A stretch of 64,000 nt of DNA from Aquilaria yunnanensis (Eukaryota; Streptophyta; Magnoliopsida; Malvales; Thymelaeaceae), in NCBI GenBank assembly GCA_039654915.1, contig CM077593.1:118227413-118291412 (forward strand). Direction: 5' to 3'. The stretch's first letter is position 1, and each line of letters starts with the position of its first letter. A program made the position numbers and the translations under genes. Positions 1 through 12,822 of the stretch are shown here, piece after piece. The notes beneath the pieces are model-generated. The model ran no database searches and was not told the origin of the DNA. It saw nothing but the letters and a program-made list of their open reading frames with translations.

Positions 1-1997
1 ATATATATATATATTAAAAGGTTAAAAATAAAAAATTATAAATTAATTACTGAATAATGAATGCTACAAACAACTTAAAATGAAGGGAGTATAAGTTTTA
101 ATTGTTATTTATATGTTAAGTTTTCATTATTGCATTTAATTACGTAGGATTATGTCCTGACATTCTTGGCCAAGAGTAGACCTAGCTTTTTTAAAAAGAG
201 GTCAAAGATAAGGTTTTCCTTAAATTTAGTTTTTATAAAAGGTATTTTGATCAAATATTTGTCAGTGGATAATGATAAATAATAACCTAAAATATTTATT
301 TTATATATTTTGCTCTTGTATGATTCTCAACATAATTTAAAAAAGAAAAAGGAAGAAAGAGGTCTAGATTTGTTTTGTTCATGATTTAGAAAAAATCTAT
401 AGGGTGTGGCTAACAAGTAGTACATTATAGTGTGTGGCTGTAGATGAAATTGCAACGAAAGACCCGGTGGTTAGATCGAAAGTCATACTTCCCCACATAA
501 CTTTGTGTTTTGGTCTGACTTTTTCCGTTGTTTGGGTGACCGGAAACATGAAACTGCCATGCAATTGGCCACAAAACACAAACAAAGACAATAAGAAATA
601 GTTTCTCCATAGATGAAATTAATGCTCGATATTAATTTGTTTGTCCTGACGAAATTTTTAATTCCTAATTAAACACAATAAGAAATATAGTATGTCCTGG
701 TGAAATTATGTGTCACTTTTTTATTTTATTTTATTCGAAAATACATGTTACATTTTTATATTTATACATATTCTTTCAAATATATCATTTCAATTACATT
801 AACATTATATATATACTTCTTCTTGGGAGAAATAACTTATATACTTATGTGACATAAATATCTATTCTAATTTGTTTAAAAAGAAAAAAAAATTAAAGAA
901 ACATATGTGTGTGTGTAATGAGACAGAATGATACAATTCATGCAAATGTAAAATATAAATTTAAAAAAAAAAAAAAAAAAAGAGAAAAGCTCCCTGTCAA
1001 TTGAAAAATCAATCAGCATAATATGCATAAAATAGTTACTATATATATCAAAGCAAGATGGGATTGTTTTTTTTTTTTTTCTCCCGAAATTCCCACGGTG
1101 CACACATTAGCAGTACGTCAAGTCTGTCCTTTTCGGGCCGGGGACACAAAGTTGGAATCCAGGAAGATTGAGGCTGTTAGACAGACAGTCCACCGGCACA
1201 CAAGGCGGCTAGCCATCATAAATTTTATTTTTTTTGGCCCCTAAACCAAATTCAGCTCTCAAAAACGTCCCCTAAGCTTTCAAAACTACACGTACTAAGC
1301 TGGCCCTCCCATGGCCACCTGAGTTACTACTAATGAGTGAGTCTTGCACAGTTTAGGGTGAGGAACAAAAGCATATGTAAAGTATTCATAATTAACTTAT
1401 CTTTTACCGCCACCACCTAAATTTTCTGACAGATTAATTAACCAAATTGATTAAATCAAAGTTATTAATTGCAAATCAAGGACAGAAGCCAATGCAAAAT
1501 TGAGGGGAACTCTAGGTTGAAATTCCCTTTTGAGGCAGCACCATAGTGGGCATCTAGGAGTAGGAGCTAGCTGCGCATTATAACTTTTACAAGTTTATTA
1601 TTAGTTGTATGGGAAGTGAGCCAACTAATTTATTATAGAGGGCAAAGGGGTTGGGGTTAGAATAGTTAGGAACCAGTTAGGGATTTGAGCCTCTGAAAAG
1701 GAATGTGTGATGAATTTTCCTCTGGCTAGTGTTTTCCAAGAAGAAGATAAAAAAAGAATGTGATATTATTTAAAAGTTGAACATGGAAAACGAATGCTGG
1801 CATGAAGAGAAACCGCACATGGCAAGAAAAAATTAAGACGTTGAACACATGTATCAAACAGATGGTGTATATTGTATCCGATCCATCGAATTGCGTGGTT
1901 GACTTTTCCCCCAAATTGAATACTTTTAAGTTTGGTTGGGCTAGAACCATACAATCGAATTGCTTCTAGAGAGATACAATATGAAGATATTAATCAT
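1..1997. other. AT-rich intergenic DNA, no gene seen
   Basis: The stretch starts inside an (AT)n tract and carries a poly-A run near 963-980 and a poly-T run near 1068-1080. The short reading frames have no recognisable domain. A moderately GC-rich patch at about 1090-1320 does not read as protein on either strand. Confidence 0.6.
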
Positions 1998-2004
1998 TTT
2001 AACA

Positions 2005-3050
2005 AGGCGAAATTTACAAAAATCCTATGATATTTGACCTAATTTACATTTATCCCTGATATTATATATTAATACCCTAATTAATTACCCTATAAGATTT
2101 GTAAATCAATCACAACATTCACCGCATGCCATCTCCAATTCATTTTTCTCTAATATATTTCTAACATATCGTCTATATAATATAGCAGAAAATTTGCTCT
2201 GCAGCTCATTCATTCAACGTGGGATGGTCGTAGCCCAAGGACTTGTGGAATTCACGCATGCGTTTTTGGTCAGGGAGATTGACGGCGACCTTCTTCCCTT
2301 CCAATTACTGCCACCATAGTGCAGTTGAAATCGGGCTTGGTGACGTTGATGGCGGGGCGGCTGATTGTTGCTCATGGACTGCGCCTAAACCGGCTCGATC
2401 ATCGGCGTCTGGAGTTGAGGCACCATTATCTGAAATGGACGATTGAGCATAGTTGGATATGGATTAATTGTGGTTGTGCTTGCTCATCATCCTTCATTCT
2501 CCTCCCCCAAACCAAACCCTAATCCCAAATCTTGGATTTGAAATCGATTGATCTAATTTCCCGTCCAAAACCCAAAAAACAAACACACGACACACCCGCT
2601 AGCAACAAAAATATAATTAACCAACTATTTATGAGAGGAGACAAAACGCATTTAAATTAAAGATGTCGATGATTAGTTTGAGATGGAAAATCATTTGAAT
2701 TCTGTTCCACTAGATTTTTATGTATGTCTCAGAGATTGGATTGGAATTTGATTCCATCAAATCGGGGTTTTCATTTGATTTACTGATTGTAATTTTAATT
2801 TGTGTAGAAGAGCAAGTAAACAGTTGCTAAAAAAATTGGTTTATTAGTTTTTTTTAGTACACAACTAAATTTCAATTTTCATAAATTTTGTAATTGATTT
2901 GAACTATTTGTAAATGTTATATGGCGATTAGGGCATCTGACCCACTGCCATAACATACAATGTGATAGATGTAATTATTAGAGAAGGCCGTTTACGATAG
3001 AAGAGTCAATATAAGGTAGGTCAAATATCAAGAGATTTTATAAATTTCCT
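2005..3050. mobile_element. TIR element of about 1 kb with a GC-rich gene-like insert
   Basis: The ends are inverted repeats: about 40 bases from 2005 match the reverse complement of the stretch ending near 3050 at roughly 75%, including the shared core GATATTTGACCTA. TTTAACA lies directly outside both ends (1998-2004 and 3052-3058), consistent with a 7-9 bp target duplication as for Mutator-like or hAT insertion. The middle (about 2200-2450) is far more GC-rich than its surroundings and reads like captured exon sequence on the minus strand. No transposase is present, so the element is non-autonomous. The superfamily is inferred. Confidence 0.55.
2206..2400 (-). pseudogene. Gene-like captured fragment inside the TIR element
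   Basis: On the minus strand two adjacent frames look protein-coding. One contains INVTKPDFNCTMVAVIG (about 2299-2349). The next, one frame away, contains DQKRMREFHKSLGYDHPT and ends at a TGA at 2206-2208. A single 1-base indel would join them. Codon third positions are GC-rich, unlike the surrounding DNA. I do not recognise the parent gene. This could be a captured host exon piece; chance coding appearance is possible. Confidence 0.3.
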
Positions 3051-3059
3051 ATTTAACAT

Positions 3060-4548
3060 GTCCTCTTGTCTTGTAACATATTTGCTCTCGCATCAGTTAA
3101 TTTATCTTTTTGGCCGGACATGAGAAGTCCCATAAGATCTAGCTAACGGGGCATGTCTTGTACGGTAAAAAGCTGTCTATACCTAAATCATTCGAATGTA
3201 CCGTTTCAGAAAGCTACTCATCCAGAATTACTTAACTGGGAAAATGAGTAAATTTGTCACTCTAATTTATTGAGTTTAATTGACATTAGCATTGCTATGA
3301 TTAGTATTAAATTTAAAAAATAATTTTTAATTTTTAATTTTAATAGTTCAATCTCAATTATTAACAAATTATCTAAAACCCTAATATTAATAAAAAAAAG
3401 TTGTTCCGAGACAGAGCCGTTGCGATATGAGATCACATCAACAATTAATAAGGTAGAAAAGTTGGGGAAAAAAACCCTTGAACCAGCCCCTTAAAGTTCC
3501 CTACTCAAATCTACCTACCTCAGCCTTATAAATCTACCAAGCCATATCAGGAACCTATTAGGCTCCTCCGGTTAGAAAACATTCACAATAATATCAACAA
3601 ACAACGGCCTAGGCCATCTCAATGCAGGACAATAGTCCCTAATTAAGTAGCAAGCATTTGAGCACTAAAGCGGCAGGTTTGCTAACGGAATCGATATGGG
3701 AGTCGATCCACAGCCGGGTGACATTCCTTCTTCAATAATTTGGCATCATATCATATGTGGGTGGTGACACTTCTTCCCTGTGTTGTACATCAAGACAAAG
3801 AAACACCCATTAATTCACAAATAGCGAATTATGAGTAATGGTGCTTATGGGTTGAACATATTTAAAACTTACGGGGCTGGGGTTCTAATTAGTAAAAAAA
3901 AAAAAGAAAGAAAGATTTGGGTAAAAACTTGGATTATACAGTCTTTCCACGTTTGCTACATAGGCAATTTTAACTGTATATCACAAATTACCTAGCTTCT
4001 AAAACATAACACCAGTGGTAGACTGGTAGTCGTGCATAAAAAAAAAAAAGAAAAAAAAAAGGGAAAAACAGAGAGAGAGAAAAACTAATGTGACAAAATT
4101 ACAACATTAAACAAACAAGATTACAAGAATAGTAAATTTGTCCCTTTCCCCGTACTTAACGTATCATTATTGTGCACTTTGAACTAAAAAGAAAAAAGAC
4201 AAGAAAAACTCACAACTTTTCTAAAGCAACTAATTATATTATACTATATTGTAGAAAAGAAAGCTTTTTTACTGTTCATAAACAGTAATCACTTCCAGCA
4301 AATTTTTTTTTTTTTGGCTTTTTCCGTTTTTTTTGTAAAACCTCCATTTTGGTTTCTGAATATTTCACATCTGCCATACTGATTACCTACTTTCTCCTTC
4401 TGTCACGAGATAGGGTGAAGGCTTTATGTTCATGGTGGTAATATCAGCAGATAATAAAGCATGGATACTGATACCTAAAGAATCTAATAATTTAGGGACT
4501 AAATGTATAGTTTTCCATTTTCTTTTTCTTTTTGCATTCCAGGGTAGA
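3060..4548. other. AT-rich intergenic DNA, no gene seen
   Basis: Only low-complexity A and T runs (for example near 3895-3905, 4040-4060 and 4300-4335) and short frames without recognisable content are visible. Confidence 0.6.
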
Positions 4549-4551
4549 GGT

Positions 4552-5296
4552 GAGCATGGGTCAGGTTGGTTCGGTTTTATTGTGGAATCGAACCAACCCG
4601 AAATGATCTCGGTTCCAAAATTTTTCTACCCAACCCGAGAACCAAGAACCGAACAGAACCAGAACCATAGTTCTGGGTTTCTCGGTTCTGGTTCTCGGGT
4701 TTTTCGGTTTATACCATATACCTATAACAACACCAAAATTCAATAAATTTACATCCATAATCAGTTTATGACGTATTCAACATAATATACAATTAAATTA
4801 ATATTTAAATATATGTACTTAGATACATTCAAAAGAGTTTAAAATGTTGTTTTTACAAAAATGGTTCAAAAGAGTTGCTTGGCAAAATGACCTAGGAGTG
4901 GTGGGTCTATGAAGCAAAGTGATTTAAGTAAATATGGAGAAATTTCGTAGATGATCCAACAACTTTCATACTGTTTTAATTTGAAACATCAGTTTAAGAG
5001 TTTAATATAAAAATACAAAATGATCATCATAATACTTCAAAGAAATATGTGTGTGTGTGTGTGTGTGTAGATATGTTAATAATACTATAATTTTTATTAT
5101 ATAATTATATATATATATCTCGGGTTCGGTTCCATCTTGGGTTGGTTCCATATGGAACCAGAACCAACCCAAAAACTGTCAGTTCTCCTATATGTGGAAC
5201 CAATCCACGAACCATGATCAATTTTTACCCAACCCAACCTAACCCAATTTGGGTGGTCCGGGTTATGTTTCGGTTTTACCCAACCCATGCTCACCC
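4552..5296. mobile_element. Non-autonomous hAT-like MITE, copy 1
   Basis: The element begins TAGAGGTGAGCATGGGT and ends ACCCATGCTCACCCCA, a near-perfect terminal inverted repeat. The subterminal DNA is rich in GGTTCGGTT/AACCGAACC-type repeats, typical of small hAT elements. A (GT)n microsatellite at about 5047-5069 and an AT tract lie inside. A longer, diverged copy lies in the opposite orientation at about 31.05-32.06 kb. I could not see a clean 8-bp target duplication here, so the hAT assignment is inferred from terminal sequence and composition. Confidence 0.65.
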
Positions 5297-5297
5297 C

Positions 5298-5713
5298 AGG
5301 GGAATCTTAAAATCCGCCTTTTGATCCCTTAATATAACAATTTTGCCATAGGTCACCAACTTTTTCAATCTCGTGGAAACTTTAGAAAAAAAAATTGGAT
5401 GGTTTATTTAAATTTAAAATAATGGAGCCTTAAATAAAAATGAGAGATATGCCTTTATTAACCATATTAAATTTCAAAAAAAAATTAATTTATATTTTTT
5501 TATTCAAAGGTTTAGTTAAATATATTAGATTCAAAGTTTTAATTAATTGAAATAGATACACAGTTTGTAGAATGCACGAGTGCTTTTACATGGGGTTTGA
5601 TTCAGAGTTTTGATTAGTTAAAACAATGCATAATTTGCATTATGTATTAGTGATTATTTTTTACAAACTTTCACTTTATCATTGATTTATTAGTGAGTAA
5701 AAATCTGAAAAAA

Positions 5714-5753
<40 letters not shown>

Positions 5754-7773
5754 GCAATGTTTTTCTACATTACAAATACCAGAAACTTTTTCTTTCTATT
5801 GATAGTTTCATTTGAATTAATTAATGAAACTACTTTGACAATTTTCATCTATTATCTTTAATGCTTTTTTGACAATATATAAACATATATTCATTTAGTT
5901 ATTCTGTGTGTATACAATTATCTATACTCGAATTTTATTTAATGTCAAAATATAATTTATCTTTTTATATTGTTCCATCAATGACTTGCATTATTACACA
6001 AGTCTCCACATATCTCGTTTACTTCTAGAAGAGACCAGTATTTATACTATTCATCTATAGTGAATTACATTGTACATTAACAATGCCCAATTCTTTTTCC
6101 CTGGATGCCATTAACTCTTTTTTAAGTTTGATTCCCCTTTCACAAGGCATTTACCTTTTCGAGAGCATATGTTGCAATTTCCCATGTTTAGTCTATTTTA
6201 TCTTTCGTTTTGGTTAAAACTCAATTTCAATCCCTGAATTTTCACTCTTTAAGAAGTTAGTCCCTAAGTTCCACCCATGTTCCATTTTGGTCCCCAAATT
6301 TAAAAACTATTGAACTAGATTTTTTCTATTTGCTCTCTTGGTCCCTAAACTTTTTTTTGTTGCTTTTTATATACTATCTTTTAAACTAAGACATTAGTCA
6401 CCATAGTTTATTAGTTAAATAATTTTTTTACTTTATTAAATCAATCATTAAACCTTTAATACATAAAATTTTTCCACTTTTTATCTTGGTCCAAACTTTT
6501 TGTTTCATCTTTCTTTATTATTGCTTTCTGAAATGAATTTTAATAATTATAATTTACCTACTTTTGACTATGGTTCTGGTTGATTTGGCTTAAGTCATTT
6601 TTTTATTTTTATTTTTATTAAGTTAATAGTTAAACTATTAATTGATTGACATAAGTTAAATACAATTTTGTGTTTCTGGTCATCTTTTTCATTATTGATG
6701 ATTGAATTTTACAATCTCAATTATTTACTTTAAGGTCTATGGTTAACTAAAATAATTTGGTCTATAATTGCTGAAATTTAAAATAAATTTTTCTAGATAA
6801 ATTTTTCATTGATATTAAAAATTGGAGTTTGAATTAATAAGAGATGAAAAAATTTAGTAAATTATTTTTTAATAACAAAGAAAATATGTATAGATTCAAA
6901 GTAAATACAAATTTTTATTTCACGGTATTATGTTTCTATCATAACTAATCATTTTAATTATAAGAATATAATGTAAAGAGAATCTAACTCAAAATTGAAA
7001 TAAAGCAAAATTTTAGTTGATTAATGTGAATTTATGGGTGAAAAATTTTTACTTACTTATAATAAAAATTTATTTTAATACTAAATTTATTGAATTAAAT
7101 TCCCGCAACAACGTACGAGTAATCAAAATCTCGTTATAAACTAATCTTTTTAGTTTTTCCCTATCAGGTGTATTTTTAGATCCTTACTCCCACATAAGGT
7201 AATTTTGGTCTTATTTTTCAAAATGAGGTAGTTTTTGCCATTCCACATGAAGAAGACGCCAATCTACATGCTTGACTATCAAGTTTAAGCGATTTTTCAT
7301 TGTCGTTCAAAAAAAAAGTTTAAGCGATTTTCACTTTGGTTCCTATTGTTATTGTATCAATATTTTGATTACTTTGTTAAAATTAATATTTCATAGTTAA
7401 GTCATCATGTTTGTTTTTTTTTTTTTTACATCTACCTAATAAAAAAACATATAATAAATCAAACAGAATACCTAATTTTCCTCAAATGTTTGCACTGAAA
7501 AATTCATAATTAATTATACTGTTACCATTCGATGTTATTTATAATTTCTATCAACAATATATATTTAAATGTGTGATTAATATCTTGATTTAGATATATT
7601 AAAATGTAATCAAGAGAAAATAAGTCACAACAGATTCCTCGATTGAAAATTTTGAGGCGGTAACTTGAGAAACTATTGCAGCATGGTTATTAGTTTTTTT
7701 TTTAATGAATATAACTTGTTCTTTATATCTCATGATGAAATTGTTAATTTTTCAATACATATATAAAAAATAA

Positions 7774-7815
<42 letters not shown>

Positions 7816-8083
7816 CAATAAGAGCGCTACTCAGTTATAAGAAAATGCCGAACTTTATACTTTTATGAAATCAATGGTATCGTTCCATGGTACTAACTTT
7901 TAATTGGACCATAACATCAATTAATATTCTCCTAAGACTCAAAAGAAGTGTGGGTCAAGGCGACAGCGGCCGAGGTGCTCAAGTGGGGCTGTTTGATAAG
8001 GAACTTGGCCCGTTTCCATCCCCATATTGGGGTAGGGGTTTGGTCATTTGTCAGAAGTCAAGGGCCAACTGTGGAATGCCACC

Positions 8084-8084
<1 letters not shown>
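5298..8084. other. AT-rich intergenic DNA with AT microsatellites, no gene seen
   Basis: (AT)n tracts lie near 5717-5751 and 7779-7803. The stretch 6200-7340 resembles eroded repeat sequence with phrases such as 'ggtccctaaac', but I could not define element ends. No coding region is visible. Confidence 0.55.

Positions 8085-8114
<30 letters not shown>
8085..8114. repeat. C homopolymer of about 30 bases
   Basis: An uninterrupted run of C follows 'gccacca' and precedes 'gggtaatg'. It is by far the longest G/C homopolymer in the window. Length calls in such runs are error-prone in assemblies. Confidence 0.85.
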
Positions 8115-8116
<2 letters not shown>

Positions 8117-8145
8117 GTAATGTGGTGCAAGATGTAAGGTTTAGG

Positions 8146-8536
8146 TGAAATTACTATCCTTTTTATATAGTTCAACAACAACTTCTAAAATATTAAATTA
8201 GATTGTATGGTGGTCATCTTAAAAAAATTTCAATATGCATAGTAATTTTGTTTTACAATTAGTTGACATTTAAAAAAAATATTATTTTAAAAACTGAAAG
8301 AAATACAAAAAGAAAAAACTGATAATTTAAAATGTCTATTAATTGTAAAAAAAAAAATATATCATTACAGATTAAAATTACTAAAAGATAACTACTATAA
8401 TATCTCAATTAACATTTCAGAAGTTGTTATTAGACTGTATTAAAAAAATAAAGGGCAAAGTATATACCTTTGAAACAAAATGTGGCAAAACATAATTTCA
8501 TCTAAATCTCAGGGAGCAAATTGTAATTATTTCAAA
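8146..8536. mobile_element. MITE family A, copy 1
   Basis: It shares a colinear core with copies at 11.38 kb and 55.33 kb, including a motif close to GAAAGAAATACAAAAAGAAA followed by GATAATTTAAAAT. The termini read 'gaaattac...' and '...gtaattat', with inverted similarity to each other as in the 55-kb copy. No coding capacity. Boundaries are approximate. Confidence 0.55.
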
Positions 8537-8663
8537 AGATAAGGGTAGTGAGGCTTGCGTTCAAAGGTATGAGAATTGCGTGCATAATTCTCTTCTAAGT
8601 AGTTGAAGTGGAAACCACTACTCTAATTAAAAATCTAGCACAAAAGCAAATACAATAGTATCG

Positions 8664-9685
8664 GCAAAAAGGGCAAACTTGCCACTAAACTATATACTCT
8701 CTCTATTTTACAAAAACTGACCATTTTATTATTCATAGTAATTAATTTATAATTTTATTTTTTAAAAAATTTATTATAAAAATATGAATATTTTATATTA
8801 AAATAAAATTTTAAAGATTATAGTTTCTACATATCATTTTTTAAGAAATTTTTTCAATACATATTAATATAAATATATTTAAGTCAAACTTCAGTAAAAA
8901 AGGTAAAAATGTCAATTAATGCGAAATTGAGGGAGTAGGAATTTTGCCACTGAAGTTTTTTTTTTTTTAGAAAAATTGCCATTAATCTTTTTCAATTGTA
9001 GAAATTTGCTATCAATATTTTTGTGCTGGGATCAAATCTGTTAATGGCCGTTAAAACTGTTTAACATGGCAAACTTAAAAAATGAAAAAAAATGCAAGTT
9101 CCAATTCCAATTTTCCTTTACATAATATCTTGGCCCCTAAGTTTCTAAATTTATCATTTTCATCATCTTTTTTGCTCCAGCAAACCCTTGCACCCTTTGC
9201 CACTCTCTACCTTTTTTGCCACTAGCATTACCTCCACTCTTTCACGCATTTCGGCAACATTGCTAGAAATGTTCCTTATAACAAACTCTTATCAAATAGG
9301 TTCGATTAATGCAAGTGGGGCTAAATCTAGATAGGCTGCAATTCTAGAATAAATTATCCATGACAGAGGATTGCTTAGCAACAATAAGAAATGTGAAAAC
9401 AAAAACGCTTAGCAATGGGGATGTGTGGTCAAACAAATGTTTTTTATTCATTAGGTCTTGTGAAATGTTTGGGAAACTAGTGGCTAATAAGAAAATTTTC
9501 AAGAACTAGTTTAAGAGTCATGCAATGGAATATTCTCTAAACAAACATAATATTTCTACCATTTAACGACCAGTAACAAAATTGTCTGCAACGAAAATGT
9601 TAATGGCAAATTTACCTATAAAAAAATCTAGTGGTAAAATTACTCTACCCCATAATAGTTTAGTGGCAAATTTGCCCCTTTTAGC
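8664..9685. mobile_element. TIR element with a nested Stowaway-like MITE in its left arm
   Basis: The left end (from about 8664, AAAAAGGGCAAACTTGCCAC) is inverted at the right end (about 9661-9685). The inverted similarity continues inward: left 8938-9025 matches the reverse complement of about 9580-9650. The left arm is split at about 8695-8937 by a Stowaway-like insertion. No transposase or target duplication was identified. Confidence 0.5.
8697..8935. mobile_element. Stowaway-like MITE nested in the 8.66-9.69 kb element
   Basis: Flanked by TA on both sides, with ends CTCTCTCTATTTT and AAATTGAGGGAG, resembling degraded Tc1/mariner-type Stowaway ends (CTCCCTCCGT...). The interior matches 43.98-44.20 kb over most of its length. 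Confidence 0.5.
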
Positions 9686-9689
9686 CAAT

Positions 9690-10103
9690 AATCTCTTCAT
9701 AAAAAGGAAAGTATTAAAACAAAAATATGAGTCTTTTTCTTATCTTAAAACCAATGCTAAAATGCAACATTAACTCTTCAATTTTACTTAATTGGTTTAG
9801 TTACCACTCAAATTATGATTCAGCCTATTTTAGTCACTAAACTTTACAAACAAAGTTAAGTTTAAAAGTTTCAAATAAGTCATGTTAATTAATACCTAAT
9901 AGAAGCATCAATATCGTAAAAAAAAATATACTTTGCTTTACTTATTTTTCATGTGAAATCATAAACTCTTATTTTTTTAATTATTTTGTTTTAAAAAAAA
10001 TAGAATTAGTATATTTCTAGGTAATTCACCATGAAAAGTGGAAGATAACACTTTTATTTTTAAAAAAATTAACTAAATACCATTATGTTTTACCTAAAAG
10101 AGT
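9690..10103. other. AT-rich intergenic DNA, no gene seen
   Basis: Low-complexity sequence with phrases such as 'ttagttaccactcaaattatgat' that resemble eroded MITEs. No ends, reading frame or RNA gene could be defined. Confidence 0.5.
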
Positions 10104-10478
10104 AACACTCCCCCCGTCACATAAAGAATGAAACATTAATTTGGGCACGGAAATGAAGATGTATGTAATTTATGATATTTTTTCCAATTCTACCCATGAA
10201 ACTAAATTAAACCAGATTTCTTTTTGGGTTTTGTGTAGAGAAAGTTTAAATGATGATTAAACAAGAAAATATTTCTTTTTGGATTTTGTGTAGTGAGAGT
10301 TTAAATGAATATTAGAAAAAAAAAAGATTCCTTATTAGGTTTTGTGTAGAGAGAATTTAAATGTAAGTAATAAGATAAATAGAAAATTAAAAACTTTCCA
10401 AAAAGGGAAATGTTTTAATCTTTTTAAGACAAACCAAAAAGGAATACGCTTTGTCCTTTTTAGGACGAAGGAAATAGT
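10104..10478. mobile_element. Stowaway-like MITE
   Basis: The left end ACACTCCCCCCGTCAC and right end GGACGAAGGAAATAGTA form a degenerate inverted repeat of the CTCCCTCCGTCC type. The interior carries three diverged repeats of a phrase like 'tttttggattttgtgtagagag' (about 10210-10350). No coding capacity. Confidence 0.5.
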
Positions 10479-10482
10479 AACA

Positions 10483-11382
10483 TTCTAGATTGGCCACTTC
10501 CACTTAGCCTTACTACTCTCTCATCGTACCGCCCCATCTCAACACATTCTCCTCTATACTGCTCACGCTCACTCCTTCAGCAAAAAATTCTGATTCCGCC
10601 ACTATGTGTAATGGTTGTTCCATATCAAATTCTTCCTTTTATTTTGTTGAATATAGTTGTTCTATAGTCTAATTTTACTATTCTATGACAAAATAAATTT
10701 ATTACTTTTGATATTTAGCTTATGATGCGTGTATGTAGTAGTTCTTGTGTATCAAATTCTTTCTATTCTTTCACCAAATATACTTGTTTTGTGGTCTAAT
10801 ATTGTTGTTTCATGACAAAATATATCTGTTTCATAGCAAATAGTTATTAAATATAAAAAAAAAATGGATATATTTGTTTGAGAAAAATAGGATGAGACAA
10901 TAGAACAACTATATTCAATAAGAAAACATAAATTACCTAGCAGGGAACAGCTTTGACATACCGATCACTTGTGGCGCAGTAACATTATTGTAATTTATAA
11001 AAAATTGAAACACATCTTATAGTAGGGAGTTGGGGTAGCATTATCATAATTTATAGAAACTTGAGGTGCAATGGTAGTTTCATAAATAATATGATGTTGG
11101 GACATAGCGCCTACACCCAAACAAACAATATAGTTATTCAAAATAAAAAGTGGATAACCATGCCAGTTATAAAAATTAATCTATCCCACACCAAAAAGGA
11201 GTTTCTTTTAATTATTGCATGCATATTAGAACAATTTTCTTTTTTCCTTTCTGTTTTTAATTGAATACTTTTATATAGAAAATCTAATTCACACTTTTTC
11301 GGTATGGCATCAGAATAAACAAATAATAGACTTTCTTTATTGAAAGAGGATTCAAATTTTGAAATATCCCCAAATTCAAGGA
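10483..11382. other. AT-rich intergenic DNA, one possible hAT end
   Basis: 'ATTCCGCCACTA' at about 10591-10602 resembles one terminus of the CAGTGGCG hAT MITE at 29.98 kb, but no partner end is evident. No gene is visible. Confidence 0.4.
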
Positions 11383-11662
11383 TTAATTATAACTTACCTC
11401 TGAAGTTTATGTGATATTACATTTTACCCCTCCCTTATACTTTGCCCTCTTAAAAAATTATTTTACATTTATAAAAAGAAAAAAAATTGATAATTTAAAA
11501 TATTCATTAACTGATTATACAAATTGAACATTATTAAAAAATGGTTATCGTACAGTTTAAATTAAGATTCTAGAAATTATTATTAGATAATATAATAAAA
11601 ATAGGAGAAGTGTAAATTCTAAAGTAGAAGGGTAAAGTGTCATATCAATCCTTTTATGGATG
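11383..11662. mobile_element. MITE family A, copy 2 (internally shortened)
   Basis: Terminal phrases ('taacttacctctgaagttta' and 'agggtaaagtgtcatat') and the internal 'aaaagaaaaaaaattgataatttaaaatattcatt' region (interrupted here) correspond to the copies at 8.15 and 55.33 kb. It lacks part of the left half seen in the other copies. Confidence 0.45.
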
Positions 11663-12822
11663 AATGAATAACTACATTTTACATTTATTTATTTCATTTC
11701 ATAAATTTACTGTTATATTACCCGTGTGTGAACATTAAACGGCATGGTGATTAACTATACGAATATTAAAGAAATAAAAAAGTAGGTGCCAAAGTAGAAT
11801 TGGTTCAAGCTTGCCAGTCAATCATGTATATTAGCTTTTCTTTTTTATCAACAGCATGGATAATATTGATAGAGAAGCATCCAACATGGCAAAAACTATC
11901 CATTTTGAGAAATAAGATCAAAACTGACCTTATCAATGAACAAAACTCCAATTTTCTTTCTTTTCTTGGCCTTTATGAGCGGAATGTGTTTCTTTCTCCA
12001 ATAAATGAGAAATTGCCTTCTACTGGTTTGGAGGGAAACATTTTTATACCTTTCGTAAAACGAGTAACGATGACTTTGTTCCTTCACCACCATTTCATTT
12101 TTTTTAGATTTAGTACACAACTTTTATTAAAGGTAAAAAAGAGATAGACATTTTTTATTATACTTTCGCGCTTTACTTTTGTTAGGATATTGGATCAACC
12201 TACTTTACTGGATCAACCTACTTTACTAAGAACGAGCAGCCATTCATGTTTTAACCAGTTCACACACACAAGTAGTATATGCTTCAGTGCTTTGTTATTT
12301 TTCATTTTTCTGGTAAATATCATTAATGTTCTGTAGCATTAACTTATTATTACCGTTTAGCAGCTACATGTATAATTACAACAATGACCATTTGTAAGTT
12401 TTACATAATTGGAATTATATATTTGGCAAGATTATACGTAATTATTGAAAACCGTCAAACATTTTGGTGCGCATAAACATAAATATATAGAAAAAGTGAA
12501 ATAATTTGAGATGGACAAAGTACAACCAGTTTTGCTCTTTGTACTCAAAAGTATACTTACAAATATATAGGGAATGGTATACATGATAGTTTAAAAGGTA
12601 TGAAAATCACTTGATACTTTCAGAACTTGGATGTGGTTAAGCCACATTTGATATTTTCTCGAATTTCATCGTACAAGTGAAAGTGGGGAGATTTAAACAC
12701 TGGTTAAGATAATTATGTAAATGCATTTTTTTTTTGTAACAGTAATTAAAAAACTGAACAGAAAAAGATAAAAATAGGAGTGTGGATAGTAGGATCACCA
12801 ACTGTCGTCCATGCCCCTCTAC
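11663..12822. other. Intergenic DNA with a short tandem duplication, no gene seen
   Basis: GGATCAACCTACTTTACT is repeated twice in tandem at 12192-12227. A 115-codon frame at 11800-12147 has no recognisable domain, no plausible splice partners and an opposing frame on the other strand, so I do not call it. Confidence 0.5.

Noticed and set aside
4426..4746. 106-codon plus-strand frame
   Set aside because: It runs into the terminal repeat of the hAT-like MITE. The apparent protein is translated GGTTCGG-type repeat.
11800..12147. 115-codon plus-strand frame
   Set aside because: AT-rich, low complexity, no domain, with an opposing open frame. Chance length in AT-rich DNA.
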